In this document: piece after piece, positions 15,906 to 24,607 of the stretch
Layout: the number at the start of each line of letters is the position of its first letter
Position numbering within the stretch: the stretch's first letter is position 1
NCBI GenBank assembly: GCA_023410675.1
Contig: JAEYPM010000019.1
Span: 1 to 64,000 of the forward strand
Reading direction: 5' to 3'
Origin: Bacillota bacterium
Lineage (GTDB): Bacteria > Bacillota > Clostridia > Lachnospirales > Cellulosilyticaceae
Length of the DNA: 64,000 nt
The notes under the pieces: model-generated
What the model was told of the DNA's origin: nothing
Database searches by the model: none
The model's input: only the letters and a program-made list of their open reading frames with translations
Translations under genes and position numbers: made by a program

Positions 15906-16532
15906 TTAAGTATTAATCTTGAAGCCATATAATAGCATTGTGGCTACACCAGCAAGCACACTATCCACATTATTCATATTAGCTCTTACTGGAAACTCAA
16001 CTGGCATAGTAATAGATCCTTTGATAGATGGGATACATGTTTGAATACAACACTGAAGTTCTGTTAATCCTTCAATTGTTTTTTCTGCACTGGATATGGA
16101 TATATCTGCTCCTTGACTCCAGCCATAAGTAATACAACCTTTAGTTTTTATCTTAAAAGTATCAGGTAGTATATAGTATTTTGCCTTTAATTGCTCTACT
16201 AAGTCATATTTATTTAGTGTTTTATGCTCACATTTTTCTTCTTTAAGATTTTCGTCAAATAAAACAATGATACTAAAACCTAAATTTTTATATATATTTG
16301 TTTCTATTCCCTTTTTGTTCAGTTCAATAAGGAGTATATCTGTCTTTCCCTCCTCTTCCAAATAATGATAATAATCTTTTAAAGCAATAATTTTACTAAA
16401 TCTATAAATGGTTGATTCTTTAGGAGCTATATGATGAACATGAATGCCTTGTTTGATTGCAAAACTATGAATATACTGTACTGCTTCACTACCAAGTTCT
16501 AATGTATTGTCAACACCTATCGTAATCATCAT
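15906..16532 (-). CDS. Mur-ligase-like protein lacking an ATP-binding loop
   Basis: No family can be named with confidence. The 208-residue protein has features like the central domain of Mur ligases: a segment CITYGWSQGADISISS similar to the TYG...AD strand of MurE-type enzymes, and an end (FPVRANMNNVDSVLAGVATM) resembling the G-x-x-N-x-x-N-x-x-A-A-x-A helix. The GTNGKTT-type P-loop of active enzymes is absent near the N-terminus (TIGVDNTLELGSE instead). RBS AGAGGAG lies upstream. It is therefore probably not an active ligase. The similarity is by eye only. Confidence 0.45.
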   Translation of the reverse strand: MMITIGVDNTLELGSEAVQYIHSFAIKQGIHVHHIAPKESTIYRFSKIIALKDYYHYLEEEGKTDILLIELNKKGIETNIYKNLGFSIIVLFDENLKEEKCEHKTLNKYDLVEQLKAKYYILPDTFKIKTKGCITYGWSQGADISISSAEKTIEGLTELQCCIQTCIPSIKGSITMPVEFPVRANMNNVDSVLAGVATMLLYGFKINT

Positions 16533-16650
16533 TACACTCCTCTTTAAAAGTTGATAGTATCTCTATTATTGTGACCTAATTTGTACTTTTTATTTAACTT
16601 ATAAAGTGGAAATAGTTAGTATACAGTTAATCTTCTATAGTTTGAAAAAG

Positions 16651-16697
16651 GTATGTATATTGACATACATTTTTACCAAAGTACAATATATGTCACT
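16651..16697 (+). promoter_or_regulatory. nrdJ promoter with two NrdR-like boxes
   Basis: TTGACA (16660-16665) is followed after 17-18 bases by ACAATAT as the -10 region. The -35 box is inside an inverted repeat GTATGT-N6-ACATAC (16651-16668), and the -10 region is inside TACAATATATGTCA (16682-16695). Both contain CAATATA in opposite orientations, and their centres are about 29 bases apart, near three helical turns. Paired boxes over the promoter are typical of NrdR control of ribonucleotide reductase genes. The match to the NrdR consensus is partial. A small ACACAG/CTGTGT hairpin (16760-16777) precedes the RBS. Confidence 0.45.
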
Positions 16698-16797
16698 ATT
16701 AATATTGCAAATACCCTTTCCATATGTTACATTAAATATAGTATATTTTTATATTTAATACACAGATAAACCTGTGTCTTAGGAGGAGATAAATAAT

Positions 16798-19740
16798 ATG
16801 ATGCTCAAAGATTTAATAGTTCCTCATTACACCGCTTCTATTGTGTCAACAAATAAAACCGTCTATGATTTATTTGAGTGGCATAATGTTGATGTAAAAA
16901 TCACGGACCATAAGACTGGGAGAAATATTGTACATATGGAAAACCTAGAATTTCCTACACATTATTCTCAAAATGCTTGTGACATTATTGCAAGTAAATA
17001 TTTTAGAAAGAATGGTATTCCTGATACTTATGGTTATGAACACTCATTTAAGCAAGTCGTTCATCGAATGGTTAACTTTTGGGTTGTGGCAGCACTAGAT
17101 GAAGGCCTTATTGATGATACAAATCAAGCGATTCTCTATAATGAACTTGCCTATATGATGATTGCTCAAATGTGGGCTCCTAATAGTCCTCAATGGTTTA
17201 ATACAGGTCTTAAATTAAGTTATGGTATTAAAGGAAAAGGACAAGGTCATTATTATTATGATGAAGCCCTTCAAAAATGTGTACAGTCCCCTGATTCTTA
17301 CACACGCACACAAGGTTCCGCTTGCTTTATAGTCAGTGTTAATGATTCTTTACTCGGTGAAAAATCTTTAACTGACCAACTAACTACTGAAACAAGGCTT
17401 TTTAAATATGGATCAGGCGTAGGTTCGAATTGGTCAAGCATTAGAGGCAAAGGTGAACTCCTTTCAGGTGGTGGCAAATCATCTGGTCTTATGAGCTTTT
17501 TAAAGGTATTTGATAGAAATGCAGGTGCCATCAAATCAGGAGGCACGACAAGGCGTGCCGCAAAGATGAATATACTTAATATTGATCATCCTGAGTCACG
17601 GGATTTTATTACTTGGAAAGCTAAGGAAGAAGATAAAGTTATTGCTCTTGGCAAAATGGGATATGATATACATTTTGATGGTGAAGCCTATGAAACAGTG
17701 TCTGGTCAAAATGCTAATAACTCCATACGTGTATCAGATATGTTTATGTCTTCCGTACATGATAAAAATGCTATGATAGATCTTACGAATCGCTTAGATA
17801 ACAATATCGCTAAAACTGAATCTGTTCATGAACTATATGAAGAAATCGCTAAATCTGCATGGCGATGTGGTGATCCTGGTATACAGTTTGATGATACCAT
17901 CAATGCTTGGCATACTTGCCCTTGTGGTGAAGATGGTATTGCCTTTGCTCCGCACAACAAAATCAATGCAAGTAATCCTTGCTCTGAGTATATGTTTTTA
18001 GATGATACAGCATGTAACCTAGCAAGTATTAATATTCTAAAATTCTATGATTATCATACAGAAACCTTTGATGTCGATGGTTACCTTCATTGTATTAAGA
18101 TGGTTCAAATTGTATTAGAGGCTACTATTCATCATGGCCAATTTCCTACAGAATCCATTGCAAGAAAGTCCTATCACTTTAGGACAACAGGTCTTGGGCT
18201 CACAAATATGGGGGCTTTATTCATGCTCATGGGACTTCCTTATGATAGTGAAGAATCAAGAAATGTAGGTGCTGCTCTTATGAGCATGTTAACCGGTTAT
18301 TCTTATTACATTTCTTCCCTCTTTGCAAAACAGCTTAAACCTTTTACTTATTATGATATAAACAAACCGCACATGATGCGTGTTATAAGAAATCATGCTA
18401 TATGTGCTGCATATAGTGAGTCTGATACCAAAGTCAATGGACTTAATTATATCCCACGCATTATATCTCATGATATACTCACAAAGCTAAATTTTGACAA
18501 TATCAGTGAAAAACTAAAAGAAATTTGGACCAATACCCTTACCTATGGTGAAACTTATGGTTTTAGAAATGCTCAGGTATCTGTTCTTGCTCCTACTGGT
18601 ACCATCGCCTTTGCTATGGATTGTGCAACCACATCCTCTGAACCTTTTTTCAGTCATGTTGCCTATAAAAAGCTTGTTGGTGGCGGAAGTATAGAAATTG
18701 TCAATCCTATTCTCTCTGATGCTTTGTTAAAACTAGGTTATACCAAAGAAGAGGTAAAAGATATTACAGAGTATATTCTTAAGAAGAAAGAGTATAATGG
18801 CTATTTAACTTTAGTCGATGGCAAAATTGAAGATGCTCCTCATTTAAAAGAAGAACACTATGCAATATTTGATACAGCCAATAAATGTGGCAGTGGTACT
18901 CGGTATATCGCTCCTATAGGTCATGTTGAAATGATGGCTGCACTAACACCTCATGTTTCAGGGGCAATCTCTAAAACTGTGAATCTTCCAAATGATGCCT
19001 CTATAGAAGATGTAAGTGCTATTTATGAGCACTCTTGGAAACTTGGCGTAAAGGCAATTGCTATTTACCGAGATGGTTGCAAGGCATCTCAGCCTTTAAA
19101 TACTGTTATCAATAAAGATAATACTATAGATTTAAAAGATTTAAGCTATGAAGAACTATTAAATTACGCTGAAAATAAACCTATTACTAGATCTCTTATG
19201 CGTGTTAAACCCACAGGTATTAGACAAGCTCATGTTCACGAGGCTGAGATAGGTGGTCTTAAACTCTACATAACCACTTCATTTTATGAAGATGGAAAAC
19301 TTGGAGAGATCTATGTGTCTGCCGGTAGGCAAGGTTCTCTTATAAAAGGGCTCCTTGATAGCATTTCAACTACTGTGTCAGAAATGCTTCAATATGGTAT
19401 TCCTCCTAAGGATATAGCCCGTATGTATCGTGGTCAAAAATATGAACCTAGTGGCTTTGTATATGGTCATCCTTATATTAAAATGGCAGATTCAATTTCT
19501 GATCTTATCAGTAAAATTATTGATATTGAACTAGGAGACTTTACTTATTGCCAAGTAAAACCAGATTCATTAAATGAAGACACGATAAGAATATCTAAAA
19601 ATGAAGTACAGCCAAAAACAATAAGTTCTGCTAGCAAGTTATATGGTGAAGTTTGTCCTTCTTGTAAAAGTGATAAGCTCATTAAGAATGGCACTTGTAA
19701 GGTATGTATGGATTGTGGCACGACTACAGGTTGTAGTTAA
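16798..19740 (+). CDS. nrdJ: B12-dependent class II ribonucleotide reductase
   Basis: This 980-residue enzyme makes deoxyribonucleotides using adenosylcobalamin and does not need oxygen. The catalytic barrel shows SACFIVSVND, NPCSEYMFLDDTACNLASIN with the active-site cysteines, and APTGTIAFAMDC. The C-terminus carries a zinc-ribbon-like tail (CPSC, then CKVCMDCG) that supplies redox cysteines. No intein is seen. AGGAGGAG lies before the tandem ATG ATG (16798 or 16801). Length matches the vitamin B12-dependent NrdJ group. Confidence 0.97.
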   Translation: MMLKDLIVPHYTASIVSTNKTVYDLFEWHNVDVKITDHKTGRNIVHMENLEFPTHYSQNACDIIASKYFRKNGIPDTYGYEHSFKQVVHRMVNFWVVAALDEGLIDDTNQAILYNELAYMMIAQMWAPNSPQWFNTGLKLSYGIKGKGQGHYYYDEALQKCVQSPDSYTRTQGSACFIVSVNDSLLGEKSLTDQLTTETRLFKYGSGVGSNWSSIRGKGELLSGGGKSSGLMSFLKVFDRNAGAIKSGGTTRRAAKMNILNIDHPESRDFITWKAKEEDKVIALGKMGYDIHFDGEAYETVSGQNANNSIRVSDMFMSSVHDKNAMIDLTNRLDNNIAKTESVHELYEEIAKSAWRCGDPGIQFDDTINAWHTCPCGEDGIAFAPHNKINASNPCSEYMFLDDTACNLASINILKFYDYHTETFDVDGYLHCIKMVQIVLEATIHHGQFPTESIARKSYHFRTTGLGLTNMGALFMLMGLPYDSEESRNVGAALMSMLTGYSYYISSLFAKQLKPFTYYDINKPHMMRVIRNHAICAAYSESDTKVNGLNYIPRIISHDILTKLNFDNISEKLKEIWTNTLTYGETYGFRNAQVSVLAPTGTIAFAMDCATTSSEPFFSHVAYKKLVGGGSIEIVNPILSDALLKLGYTKEEVKDITEYILKKKEYNGYLTLVDGKIEDAPHLKEEHYAIFDTANKCGSGTRYIAPIGHVEMMAALTPHVSGAISKTVNLPNDASIEDVSAIYEHSWKLGVKAIAIYRDGCKASQPLNTVINKDNTIDLKDLSYEELLNYAENKPITRSLMRVKPTGIRQAHVHEAEIGGLKLYITTSFYEDGKLGEIYVSAGRQGSLIKGLLDSISTTVSEMLQYGIPPKDIARMYRGQKYEPSGFVYGHPYIKMADSISDLISKIIDIELGDFTYCQVKPDSLNEDTIRISKNEVQPKTISSASKLYGEVCPSCKSDKLIKNGTCKVCMDCGTTTGCS

Positions 19741-19859
19741 AAGAACTTATATTTATCCATACGAAAATGAGTAACCAATTCAATTATGGCGCATAATATA
19801 TAATAGGCATTCAATATGACACCATGCATACCACAATTTGAAAAGAGGCGAGACACACC

Positions 19860-20039
19860 ATGGAAAATACGCCCCAAATTATGACTATTAATTCTCTCAA
19901 AAAACAACTTAGTTCACTTATAGTAAAAAATAACTATAACTTACTGCATCCTGATATATTAATTCTTAGTAATGAACTTGACCATTTAATGATTCCTTTA
20001 TTTAAAGTGCAGCTTGAATTCCCCAATAAAGACGTGTAA
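19860..20039 (+). CDS. Spo0E-like aspartyl-phosphate phosphatase
   Basis: A 59-residue protein matches the Spo0E family: a first helix with INSLKKQLSSLI, a short turn, and a second helix containing the hallmark SNELDHLM (S-x-E-L-D). These small helical-hairpin proteins dephosphorylate Spo0A and delay sporulation. The start ATG has AGAGG about 11 bases upstream. It follows nrdJ by about 120 bases and ends just before a strong terminator, so it may be read through from nrdJ or have its own promoter. Identity is strong from the motif despite the small size. Confidence 0.8.
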   Translation: MENTPQIMTINSLKKQLSSLIVKNNYNLLHPDILILSNELDHLMIPLFKVQLEFPNKDV

Positions 20040-20068
20040 AAATATATTACTAATAATATATTTTGTTT

Positions 20069-20108
20069 AAAAAGGTGCTATAAACTGATTTGTTTATAGC
20101 ACCTTTTT
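20069..20108. terminator. Bidirectional terminator
   Basis: A 17-bp perfect stem starts AAAAAGGTGCTATAAAC and has a 6-base loop. A-tract and T-tract on its two sides allow it to end both the Spo0E-like gene (plus) and the PdaB-like gene (minus). Confidence 0.9.
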
Positions 20109-20114
20109 AAGTTT

Positions 20115-20858
20115 TTATTTTGCATGCTGTCTTCCCTCATGATCAATCGTATAATCTTCTTTGATAATCAGACTTGAGATCGGAACAAGTGTATAGCCTT
20201 TGTCTATAAGCCCTTTAATGATACTATCTAGTGCATCTTTTGTATATTTTGCGTTATTATGCATTAAAATAATAGAACCTGGTTTTAAGTTTTTATTTCC
20301 AACCACCCTTTTCACAAGTTCTTCCTTGCCATATTCTTTCCAATCTAAGGAATCAATATCCCATTGAATGACATAATAGTTACATTCTTTTAGTGCCTGC
20401 ATAACCGTATTGTTGTATTCTCCATATGGTGCTCTAAAAAGGTTCATGTCTTTTCCAATAAGTGTTTTCACTTCTCTATGTGCCTTCATTACATCATCTT
20501 TAATTTGTTCTTTAGTCATCTTTGCCATGTGTGGATGTTTATTTGAGTGATTGCCTATATCATGACCTTCTGCAGCTATACGTTTCACTTCTTCTGGATA
20601 CTTTCTTACCCAATCTCCGACTAGAAAAAAAGTTGCCTTAACATTATACTTTTTTAAAGTATCTAATAATTGGTTCGTATCGTCTGCTCCCCATGCAGCA
20701 TCAAAAGATAGTGCTGCGAGCTTTTTCCCATTTGTATTTACACAATATATTGGTAAAATTTTATTTGTTACAGCCTGGGCTTGGACATCTAATGCAATGA
20801 CCATTAGTGTAGCAATGATAATCACTTTTTTAATGACTTGATGCATTTTATCCTTCAC
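20115..20858 (-). CDS. PdaB-like polysaccharide deacetylase
   Basis: This 247-residue protein has an N-terminal hydrophobic signal or anchor (VIIIATLMVIALDVQAQA) and a NodB domain. Visible motifs are SFDAAWGADDT (motif 1, with Ala-Trp after Asp as in sporulation PdaB proteins), HDIGNHSNKHPHM (motif 2 His residues), RAPYGEYN (motif 3) and IILMHN near the end. It likely removes acetyl groups from cell-wall or cortex glycan. The start is GTG at 20858 because AGGAGG lies 7 bases upstream. The PdaB-like role in the spore is inferred from sequence type. Confidence 0.85.
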   Translation of the reverse strand: MKDKMHQVIKKVIIIATLMVIALDVQAQAVTNKILPIYCVNTNGKKLAALSFDAAWGADDTNQLLDTLKKYNVKATFFLVGDWVRKYPEEVKRIAAEGHDIGNHSNKHPHMAKMTKEQIKDDVMKAHREVKTLIGKDMNLFRAPYGEYNNTVMQALKECNYYVIQWDIDSLDWKEYGKEELVKRVVGNKNLKPGSIILMHNNAKYTKDALDSIIKGLIDKGYTLVPISSLIIKEDYTIDHEGRQHAK

Positions 20859-20928
20859 AATCCTTCCTCCTAATCTACAAATTGTCATACTAACTCTATT
20901 TTCTTCTTAGTTACATGATTTTATTCAT

Positions 20929-20950
20929 AAAAAAAGGTGTCTATGACACC
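20929..20950 (-). terminator. Terminator of NlpC/P60 gene 1
   Basis: The minus strand reads GGTGTC-ATA-GACACC followed by seven T residues, 38 bases past the stop codon of the NlpC/P60 gene. Confidence 0.9.
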
Positions 20951-20988
20951 TTATACTATTCTTCTTCAATTTTAGAAAATATGATTAA

Positions 20989-21759
20989 TTATACAACACG
21001 TTTATAGCCAACTGGAACCATTCCATTCATACTGACAGGATCAATAACGACCCCTCTATTTGATGTACTTGCATGAACAATTTTCCCATCTCCTATGTAA
21101 ATGGCAACATGACTTACAGGACTGTAGTAAAATACAAGATCTCCTGGTTTAAGCTCATCTCTTTGAATCTTTACGCCATTTGCACTAAATTGGTCTCTAG
21201 ATCTTCTTTGTAACTGAATGCCATATTTTTTATATACTGTTTGTGTAAAGCCTGAACAATCTACGCCTTTAGTAAGATTAGTCCCTCCAGAAACATAAGG
21301 AGTCCCAACATATTGCTTTGCAAAATTACATATTTCTATTCCTAGATCTTTCTTTAATGCTTCATCGTTCTCTTCCTTAGTTTGCTCGTCTACTTTTTCT
21401 TCTATTACTTCTTGTATCTGATCTTCTATCTTTTCTTGTGTTTCTTCTTTTATCTCATCGTCTTCTACATTATCTGCCTTATCTTCTTCCTTTATTATTT
21501 CAGTAAAACTCTTTTCTATATAAACTATAGTATTGTCTTCTATCACTATTCCATAATAATTTTCTATCTCAACAATGATCTTAAATATCTCATCTTTTTT
21601 TATATAAGCTGTTTTAGGAGATTCCTCACTTGGCTCTTCATAAGCAGCACAATTTGTCCTAATTAATATTTTATTAGATTCTTGTGCAAATAACGGTAAT
21701 ACGAACATGGATGCTGTAACAAATGTGATTAATAACTTACTCATTAATTTATGCCTCAT
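20989..21759 (-). CDS. Secreted NlpC/P60 cell-wall hydrolase 1
   Basis: This 256-residue protein has a signal peptide (LLITFVTASMFVLPLFAQ), a short SH3-like segment, a Glu/Lys-rich linker (about residues 95-140) and a C-terminal NlpC/P60 cysteine peptidase. The catalytic Cys is in GVDCSGF, the His in SHVAIYIGDG, and a third His in IVHAST. Such enzymes cut D-Glu-DAP bonds in peptidoglycan stems. The start is the internal ATG at 21759, which has AGGAGG upstream; the longer frame has none. It is transcribed from its own consensus promoter and is paralogous to the next gene. Confidence 0.9.
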   Translation of the reverse strand: MRHKLMSKLLITFVTASMFVLPLFAQESNKILIRTNCAAYEEPSEESPKTAYIKKDEIFKIIVEIENYYGIVIEDNTIVYIEKSFTEIIKEEDKADNVEDDEIKEETQEKIEDQIQEVIEEKVDEQTKEENDEALKKDLGIEICNFAKQYVGTPYVSGGTNLTKGVDCSGFTQTVYKKYGIQLQRRSRDQFSANGVKIQRDELKPGDLVFYYSPVSHVAIYIGDGKIVHASTSNRGVVIDPVSMNGMVPVGYKRVV

Positions 21760-21823
21760 TGAAACCGTCCTCCTAAATCTATAGTGCGTCTCTATATAAT
21801 AATTTCTCAATTATTACAAAATT

Positions 21824-21852
21824 ATTATATACTACTTAATATTATATGTCAA
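21824..21852 (-). promoter_or_regulatory. Consensus sigma-A promoter of NlpC/P60 gene 1
   Basis: The minus strand has TTGACA (21847-21852), 17 bases, then TATAAT (21824-21829): a perfect consensus match upstream of the gene. Confidence 0.85.
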
Positions 21853-21894
21853 TTGTTTACGAATGTTTCATAAAAGTTTTTAATAAACTATAAA

Positions 21895-21929
21895 AAACTA
21901 CCTAACATTTAAGTATGAAAGGTAGTTTT
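21895..21929 (-). terminator. Terminator of NlpC/P60 gene 2
   Basis: The minus strand has stem AACTACCT with AGGTAGTT, followed by a run of T residues, about 20 bases after the stop of the upstream NlpC/P60 gene. Confidence 0.85.
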
Positions 21930-21947
21930 ATTTCACATTTATTCATA

Positions 21948-22898
21948 TTATTTTAATACTCTCTTAATCCCCACCAGTGGCTTCCCATAATGTAATTTAC
22001 TCATACAAATACCTGTTTTGGAACTATTTGCATGTATAATTTGGTTATCCCCTGCATATATTGCAACATGATCAATATTTCTTCCGTCTGCGGCATAAAA
22101 TACTAAGTCACCAGGAAGAATGTCCTTTTCTGCTACTTGATAGCCATTCGATGCATATTGTCCTCTTGAGCTTCTACTTAATGAGACGCCAAACTTTTTC
22201 ATGATTTGAGTCGTGAATCCAGAACAATCTACACCATTAGTCAAGCTATTTCCTGCATATACATATGGATTGCCTAAAAATTGTTGTGCATATTCTACTA
22301 CTTGATTTCCTATATATGTATCATCCTCTGCATCCTTTGAAGAAATATCTGTTAAATTAGATTCTTCAATCTGTGCTTTATAGATATAGCCCTCTTCTTG
22401 ACCTAGAGTTACCTTATACCAATCATTAACCTTCTCTACAGCAAACACTACAGTTTCTTTTTCTAAATAAGTTGTAATATTTGCCTCTGGATCTGGCTTT
22501 TCTCTTAACTTTGTATTTTCATCTATTACATAAGTTTCTATAACATTTGAAGGTAAATCTGTTCTTGTATAAGATAATTTATTTAAGTTATGTTCATCAA
22601 TTTGGGTTTTATAAATATATCCTTCTTGATCAGATATGATTACTTTATACCAATCATTTACTCTCTCTGTTACAGTTACCTCTGTGTCTTTATCTATGTA
22701 ATCAATAATCACTGCATTTGGATCAGGCTGCTCTCTCAGTTTTGCATCTTGAACTGTAATAATTGAAGTAACAATTTTTTCATCTTTAACGATTTTTACA
22801 TTATCCTGTATATTATTATTAACTACTTCGGCATACATGCTCCCCACAATACTCAGTGAAGAGATACACGTAATCAACGCTAACTTAACAAATTTCAT
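21948..22898 (-). CDS. Secreted SH3-SH3-NlpC/P60 hydrolase 2
   Basis: The 316-residue protein has a signal peptide (LALITCISSLSIVGSMYA), two bacterial SH3 domains (each with a KLREQPDPNA or KLREKPDPEA start and VNDWYKV core) and a C-terminal NlpC/P60 domain with Cys in GVDCSGF and His in IDHVAIYAGD and IIHANS. The SH3 domains probably bind the wall and the peptidase cuts stem peptides. The start at 22898 follows AGGAGG. The two SH3 domains are an internal duplication, and the whole gene is paralogous to its downstream neighbour. Confidence 0.93.
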   Translation of the reverse strand: MKFVKLALITCISSLSIVGSMYAEVVNNNIQDNVKIVKDEKIVTSIITVQDAKLREQPDPNAVIIDYIDKDTEVTVTERVNDWYKVIISDQEGYIYKTQIDEHNLNKLSYTRTDLPSNVIETYVIDENTKLREKPDPEANITTYLEKETVVFAVEKVNDWYKVTLGQEEGYIYKAQIEESNLTDISSKDAEDDTYIGNQVVEYAQQFLGNPYVYAGNSLTNGVDCSGFTTQIMKKFGVSLSRSSRGQYASNGYQVAEKDILPGDLVFYAADGRNIDHVAIYAGDNQIIHANSSKTGICMSKLHYGKPLVGIKRVLK

Positions 22899-22981
22899 TT
22901 CTTCCTCCTGTGAAAACATCTATGTGCTTATAATAAAATATGTAACTCATTTCACAATCATTAAGTAAATGTTACAAATTT

Positions 22982-23010
22982 ATTATATAACCTCTCACAC
23001 ATTATGTCAA
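22982..23010 (-). promoter_or_regulatory. Consensus sigma-A promoter of NlpC/P60 gene 2
   Basis: The minus strand has TTGACA (23005-23010), 17 bases, then TATAAT (22982-22987), again a perfect match. Both NlpC/P60 paralogs are thus expected to be strongly expressed in growing cells. Confidence 0.85.
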
Positions 23011-23045
23011 GAGTTTTACAATATAAGGTATTTTCACTAGTACTC

Positions 23046-24086
23046 TTATTTTATCTTGAAAGAAAATGTTGTTTCATGGCAATACTGCTCTTCGGGCTTA
23101 AGAAAAGATAGTTCTTTATTAACTTCATTATAACCTATTGGTGGTGCCTGGGTTTCAAAACAAACGGCATACCTTGTAACGTCAATCTTATCATTAGAAA
23201 GCAAATGTTCATTAGGATGATTCATCGTATATACAACAACAGCATCTTGATTTGTCCTAATTTCCATGCTTCTTTTTGAAATAGGATCATATAGCTCAGC
23301 TGCGATTGTGCCTTTATTAAGTAACCAAGGATGATCATATCCCTTTGCATACATTAATTGTATATGTTCTTTATTGATATCTTGCCCAATTAATTTCTTG
23401 TTTTTAAAGTTAAAGATAGGATCCATACTAAGATCAATTAATTTACCTGTTGGTATAGCGTCTTGATCTATTTCACAAGCCTTATCACTATCTATATACA
23501 TTTCTTGCTCTTCAATCGATCTTTTCCCATCCCCTGACAAATTAAAATAGGCATGTTGTGTTAGGTTTACTAATGTCATTTTGTTTGTTGTCGCTTCATA
23601 TCTAATTGTAAACTCATTTTGATTATTTAATTTATAATAAACAACTACCTTTAATTTCCCTGGATATCCTTCTTCTCCATCTTCACTAACATAGCTTAAT
23701 TTCAATATGGCGTCTTCCCCATCTATTATTTCTTCGCAATCCCATATTTTTTTATCAAAGCCATTTATTCCCCCATGAATATTATTGTCATTATCATTTA
23801 TTGGGAATGAATATTTCTTATTATCTATAGTAACTTGTGCTTTATGTACTCTTCCTGCTGTTCTGCCTATTATTGCTCCAAGGTATCCTGGATTTTCTAT
23901 ATATGTACTTAAATCCTTCCACTCTAAAACAACATTTTCAAATGTTCCGTCTTTATCTGCTACCATTATTTTAGTGATGATTCCACCTAAATTCATAGCT
24001 TCAATCATCATTCCCTGATCATTATGCAATTGATAAAGAGTTATCTCTCTATTATCTAGTATGACTTTCTTGCTTGTAATATTCAT
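23046..24086 (-). CDS. galM: Aldose 1-epimerase (galactose mutarotase)
   Basis: This 346-residue cytoplasmic enzyme interconverts alpha and beta anomers of aldoses in galactose use. Family motifs are GAIIGRTAGRV (near residue 90), NIHGG with the His, LTQHAYFNLSG with the catalytic His, DHPWLL and the C-terminal FETQAPP containing the catalytic Glu. It lies beside a decayed galE fragment on the other strand, which suggests a former galactose locus. The 24087-24320 spacer holds no recognised element. Confidence 0.95.
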   Translation of the reverse strand: MNITSKKVILDNREITLYQLHNDQGMMIEAMNLGGIITKIMVADKDGTFENVVLEWKDLSTYIENPGYLGAIIGRTAGRVHKAQVTIDNKKYSFPINDNDNNIHGGINGFDKKIWDCEEIIDGEDAILKLSYVSEDGEEGYPGKLKVVVYYKLNNQNEFTIRYEATTNKMTLVNLTQHAYFNLSGDGKRSIEEQEMYIDSDKACEIDQDAIPTGKLIDLSMDPIFNFKNKKLIGQDINKEHIQLMYAKGYDHPWLLNKGTIAAELYDPISKRSMEIRTNQDAVVVYTMNHPNEHLLSNDKIDVTRYAVCFETQAPPIGYNEVNKELSFLKPEEQYCHETTFSFKIK

Positions 24087-24320
24087 ATACTCACTCCTTA
24101 AAATATTTGCTACTTTATTAGCTCATAAAATCAATTCACATAGTAAGTTCATGTTACAATGTAAATGCTATATATAGATTATATAATAAAGTCTCCATAA
24201 TATAAACTGAATTCTTATTATGAATTTTATTAGTATAACAATATGGGGAAGCTGTCCTTAATACAGTAAGGTAATTTTTTTACATCAAAGCTTGATAACT
24301 CTATTAAATAGAGATACATA

Positions 24321-24600
24321 ATTCCATGTATTCTTGAAGTGCCCTTGGGTATAAGTGACTATATCACTGTTTTTGGCAATGACTATCATACGAAAGATGG
24401 AACTAGAAACTTCCAGAGAAGTTACCTCCCATCCTATTCCTGTTGTTATTGATAAAAGGCGATTAGGTGATCCTGCTCTTTTAATTGTTTCATCTCATAA
24501 AGCAAAACAAATACTTGGATGGTCTTCAAAAAGGTCAGATATAAAAGAAATGATTCAAAGTGCTTGGCACTGGTATGAATCACATCCTTATGGCCATTAA
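24321..24600 (+). pseudogene. galE: UDP-glucose 4-epimerase remnant
   Basis: Two pieces of the C-terminal part of GalE remain. In one frame 24321-24395 reads like the internal segment (IPCILEVPLG, then DYITVFGNDYHTKDGT). In the next frame about 24405-24597 reads like the true C-terminus (EVTSHPIPVVIDKRRLGDPA, then KAKQILGW and WHWYESHP). The roughly 60-70 codons expected between them are missing and the frame changes at the junction. The N-terminal NAD-binding half is absent. This is a clear decayed gene. It faces the end of the M50 gene. Confidence 0.8.
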
Positions 24601-24607
24601 ATAGCTT

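Noticed and set aside
24355..24600. 81-codon plus-strand frame as an intact small gene
   Set aside because: Its C-terminal part is the end of GalE and the adjacent upstream frame holds another GalE piece, so it is a remnant.
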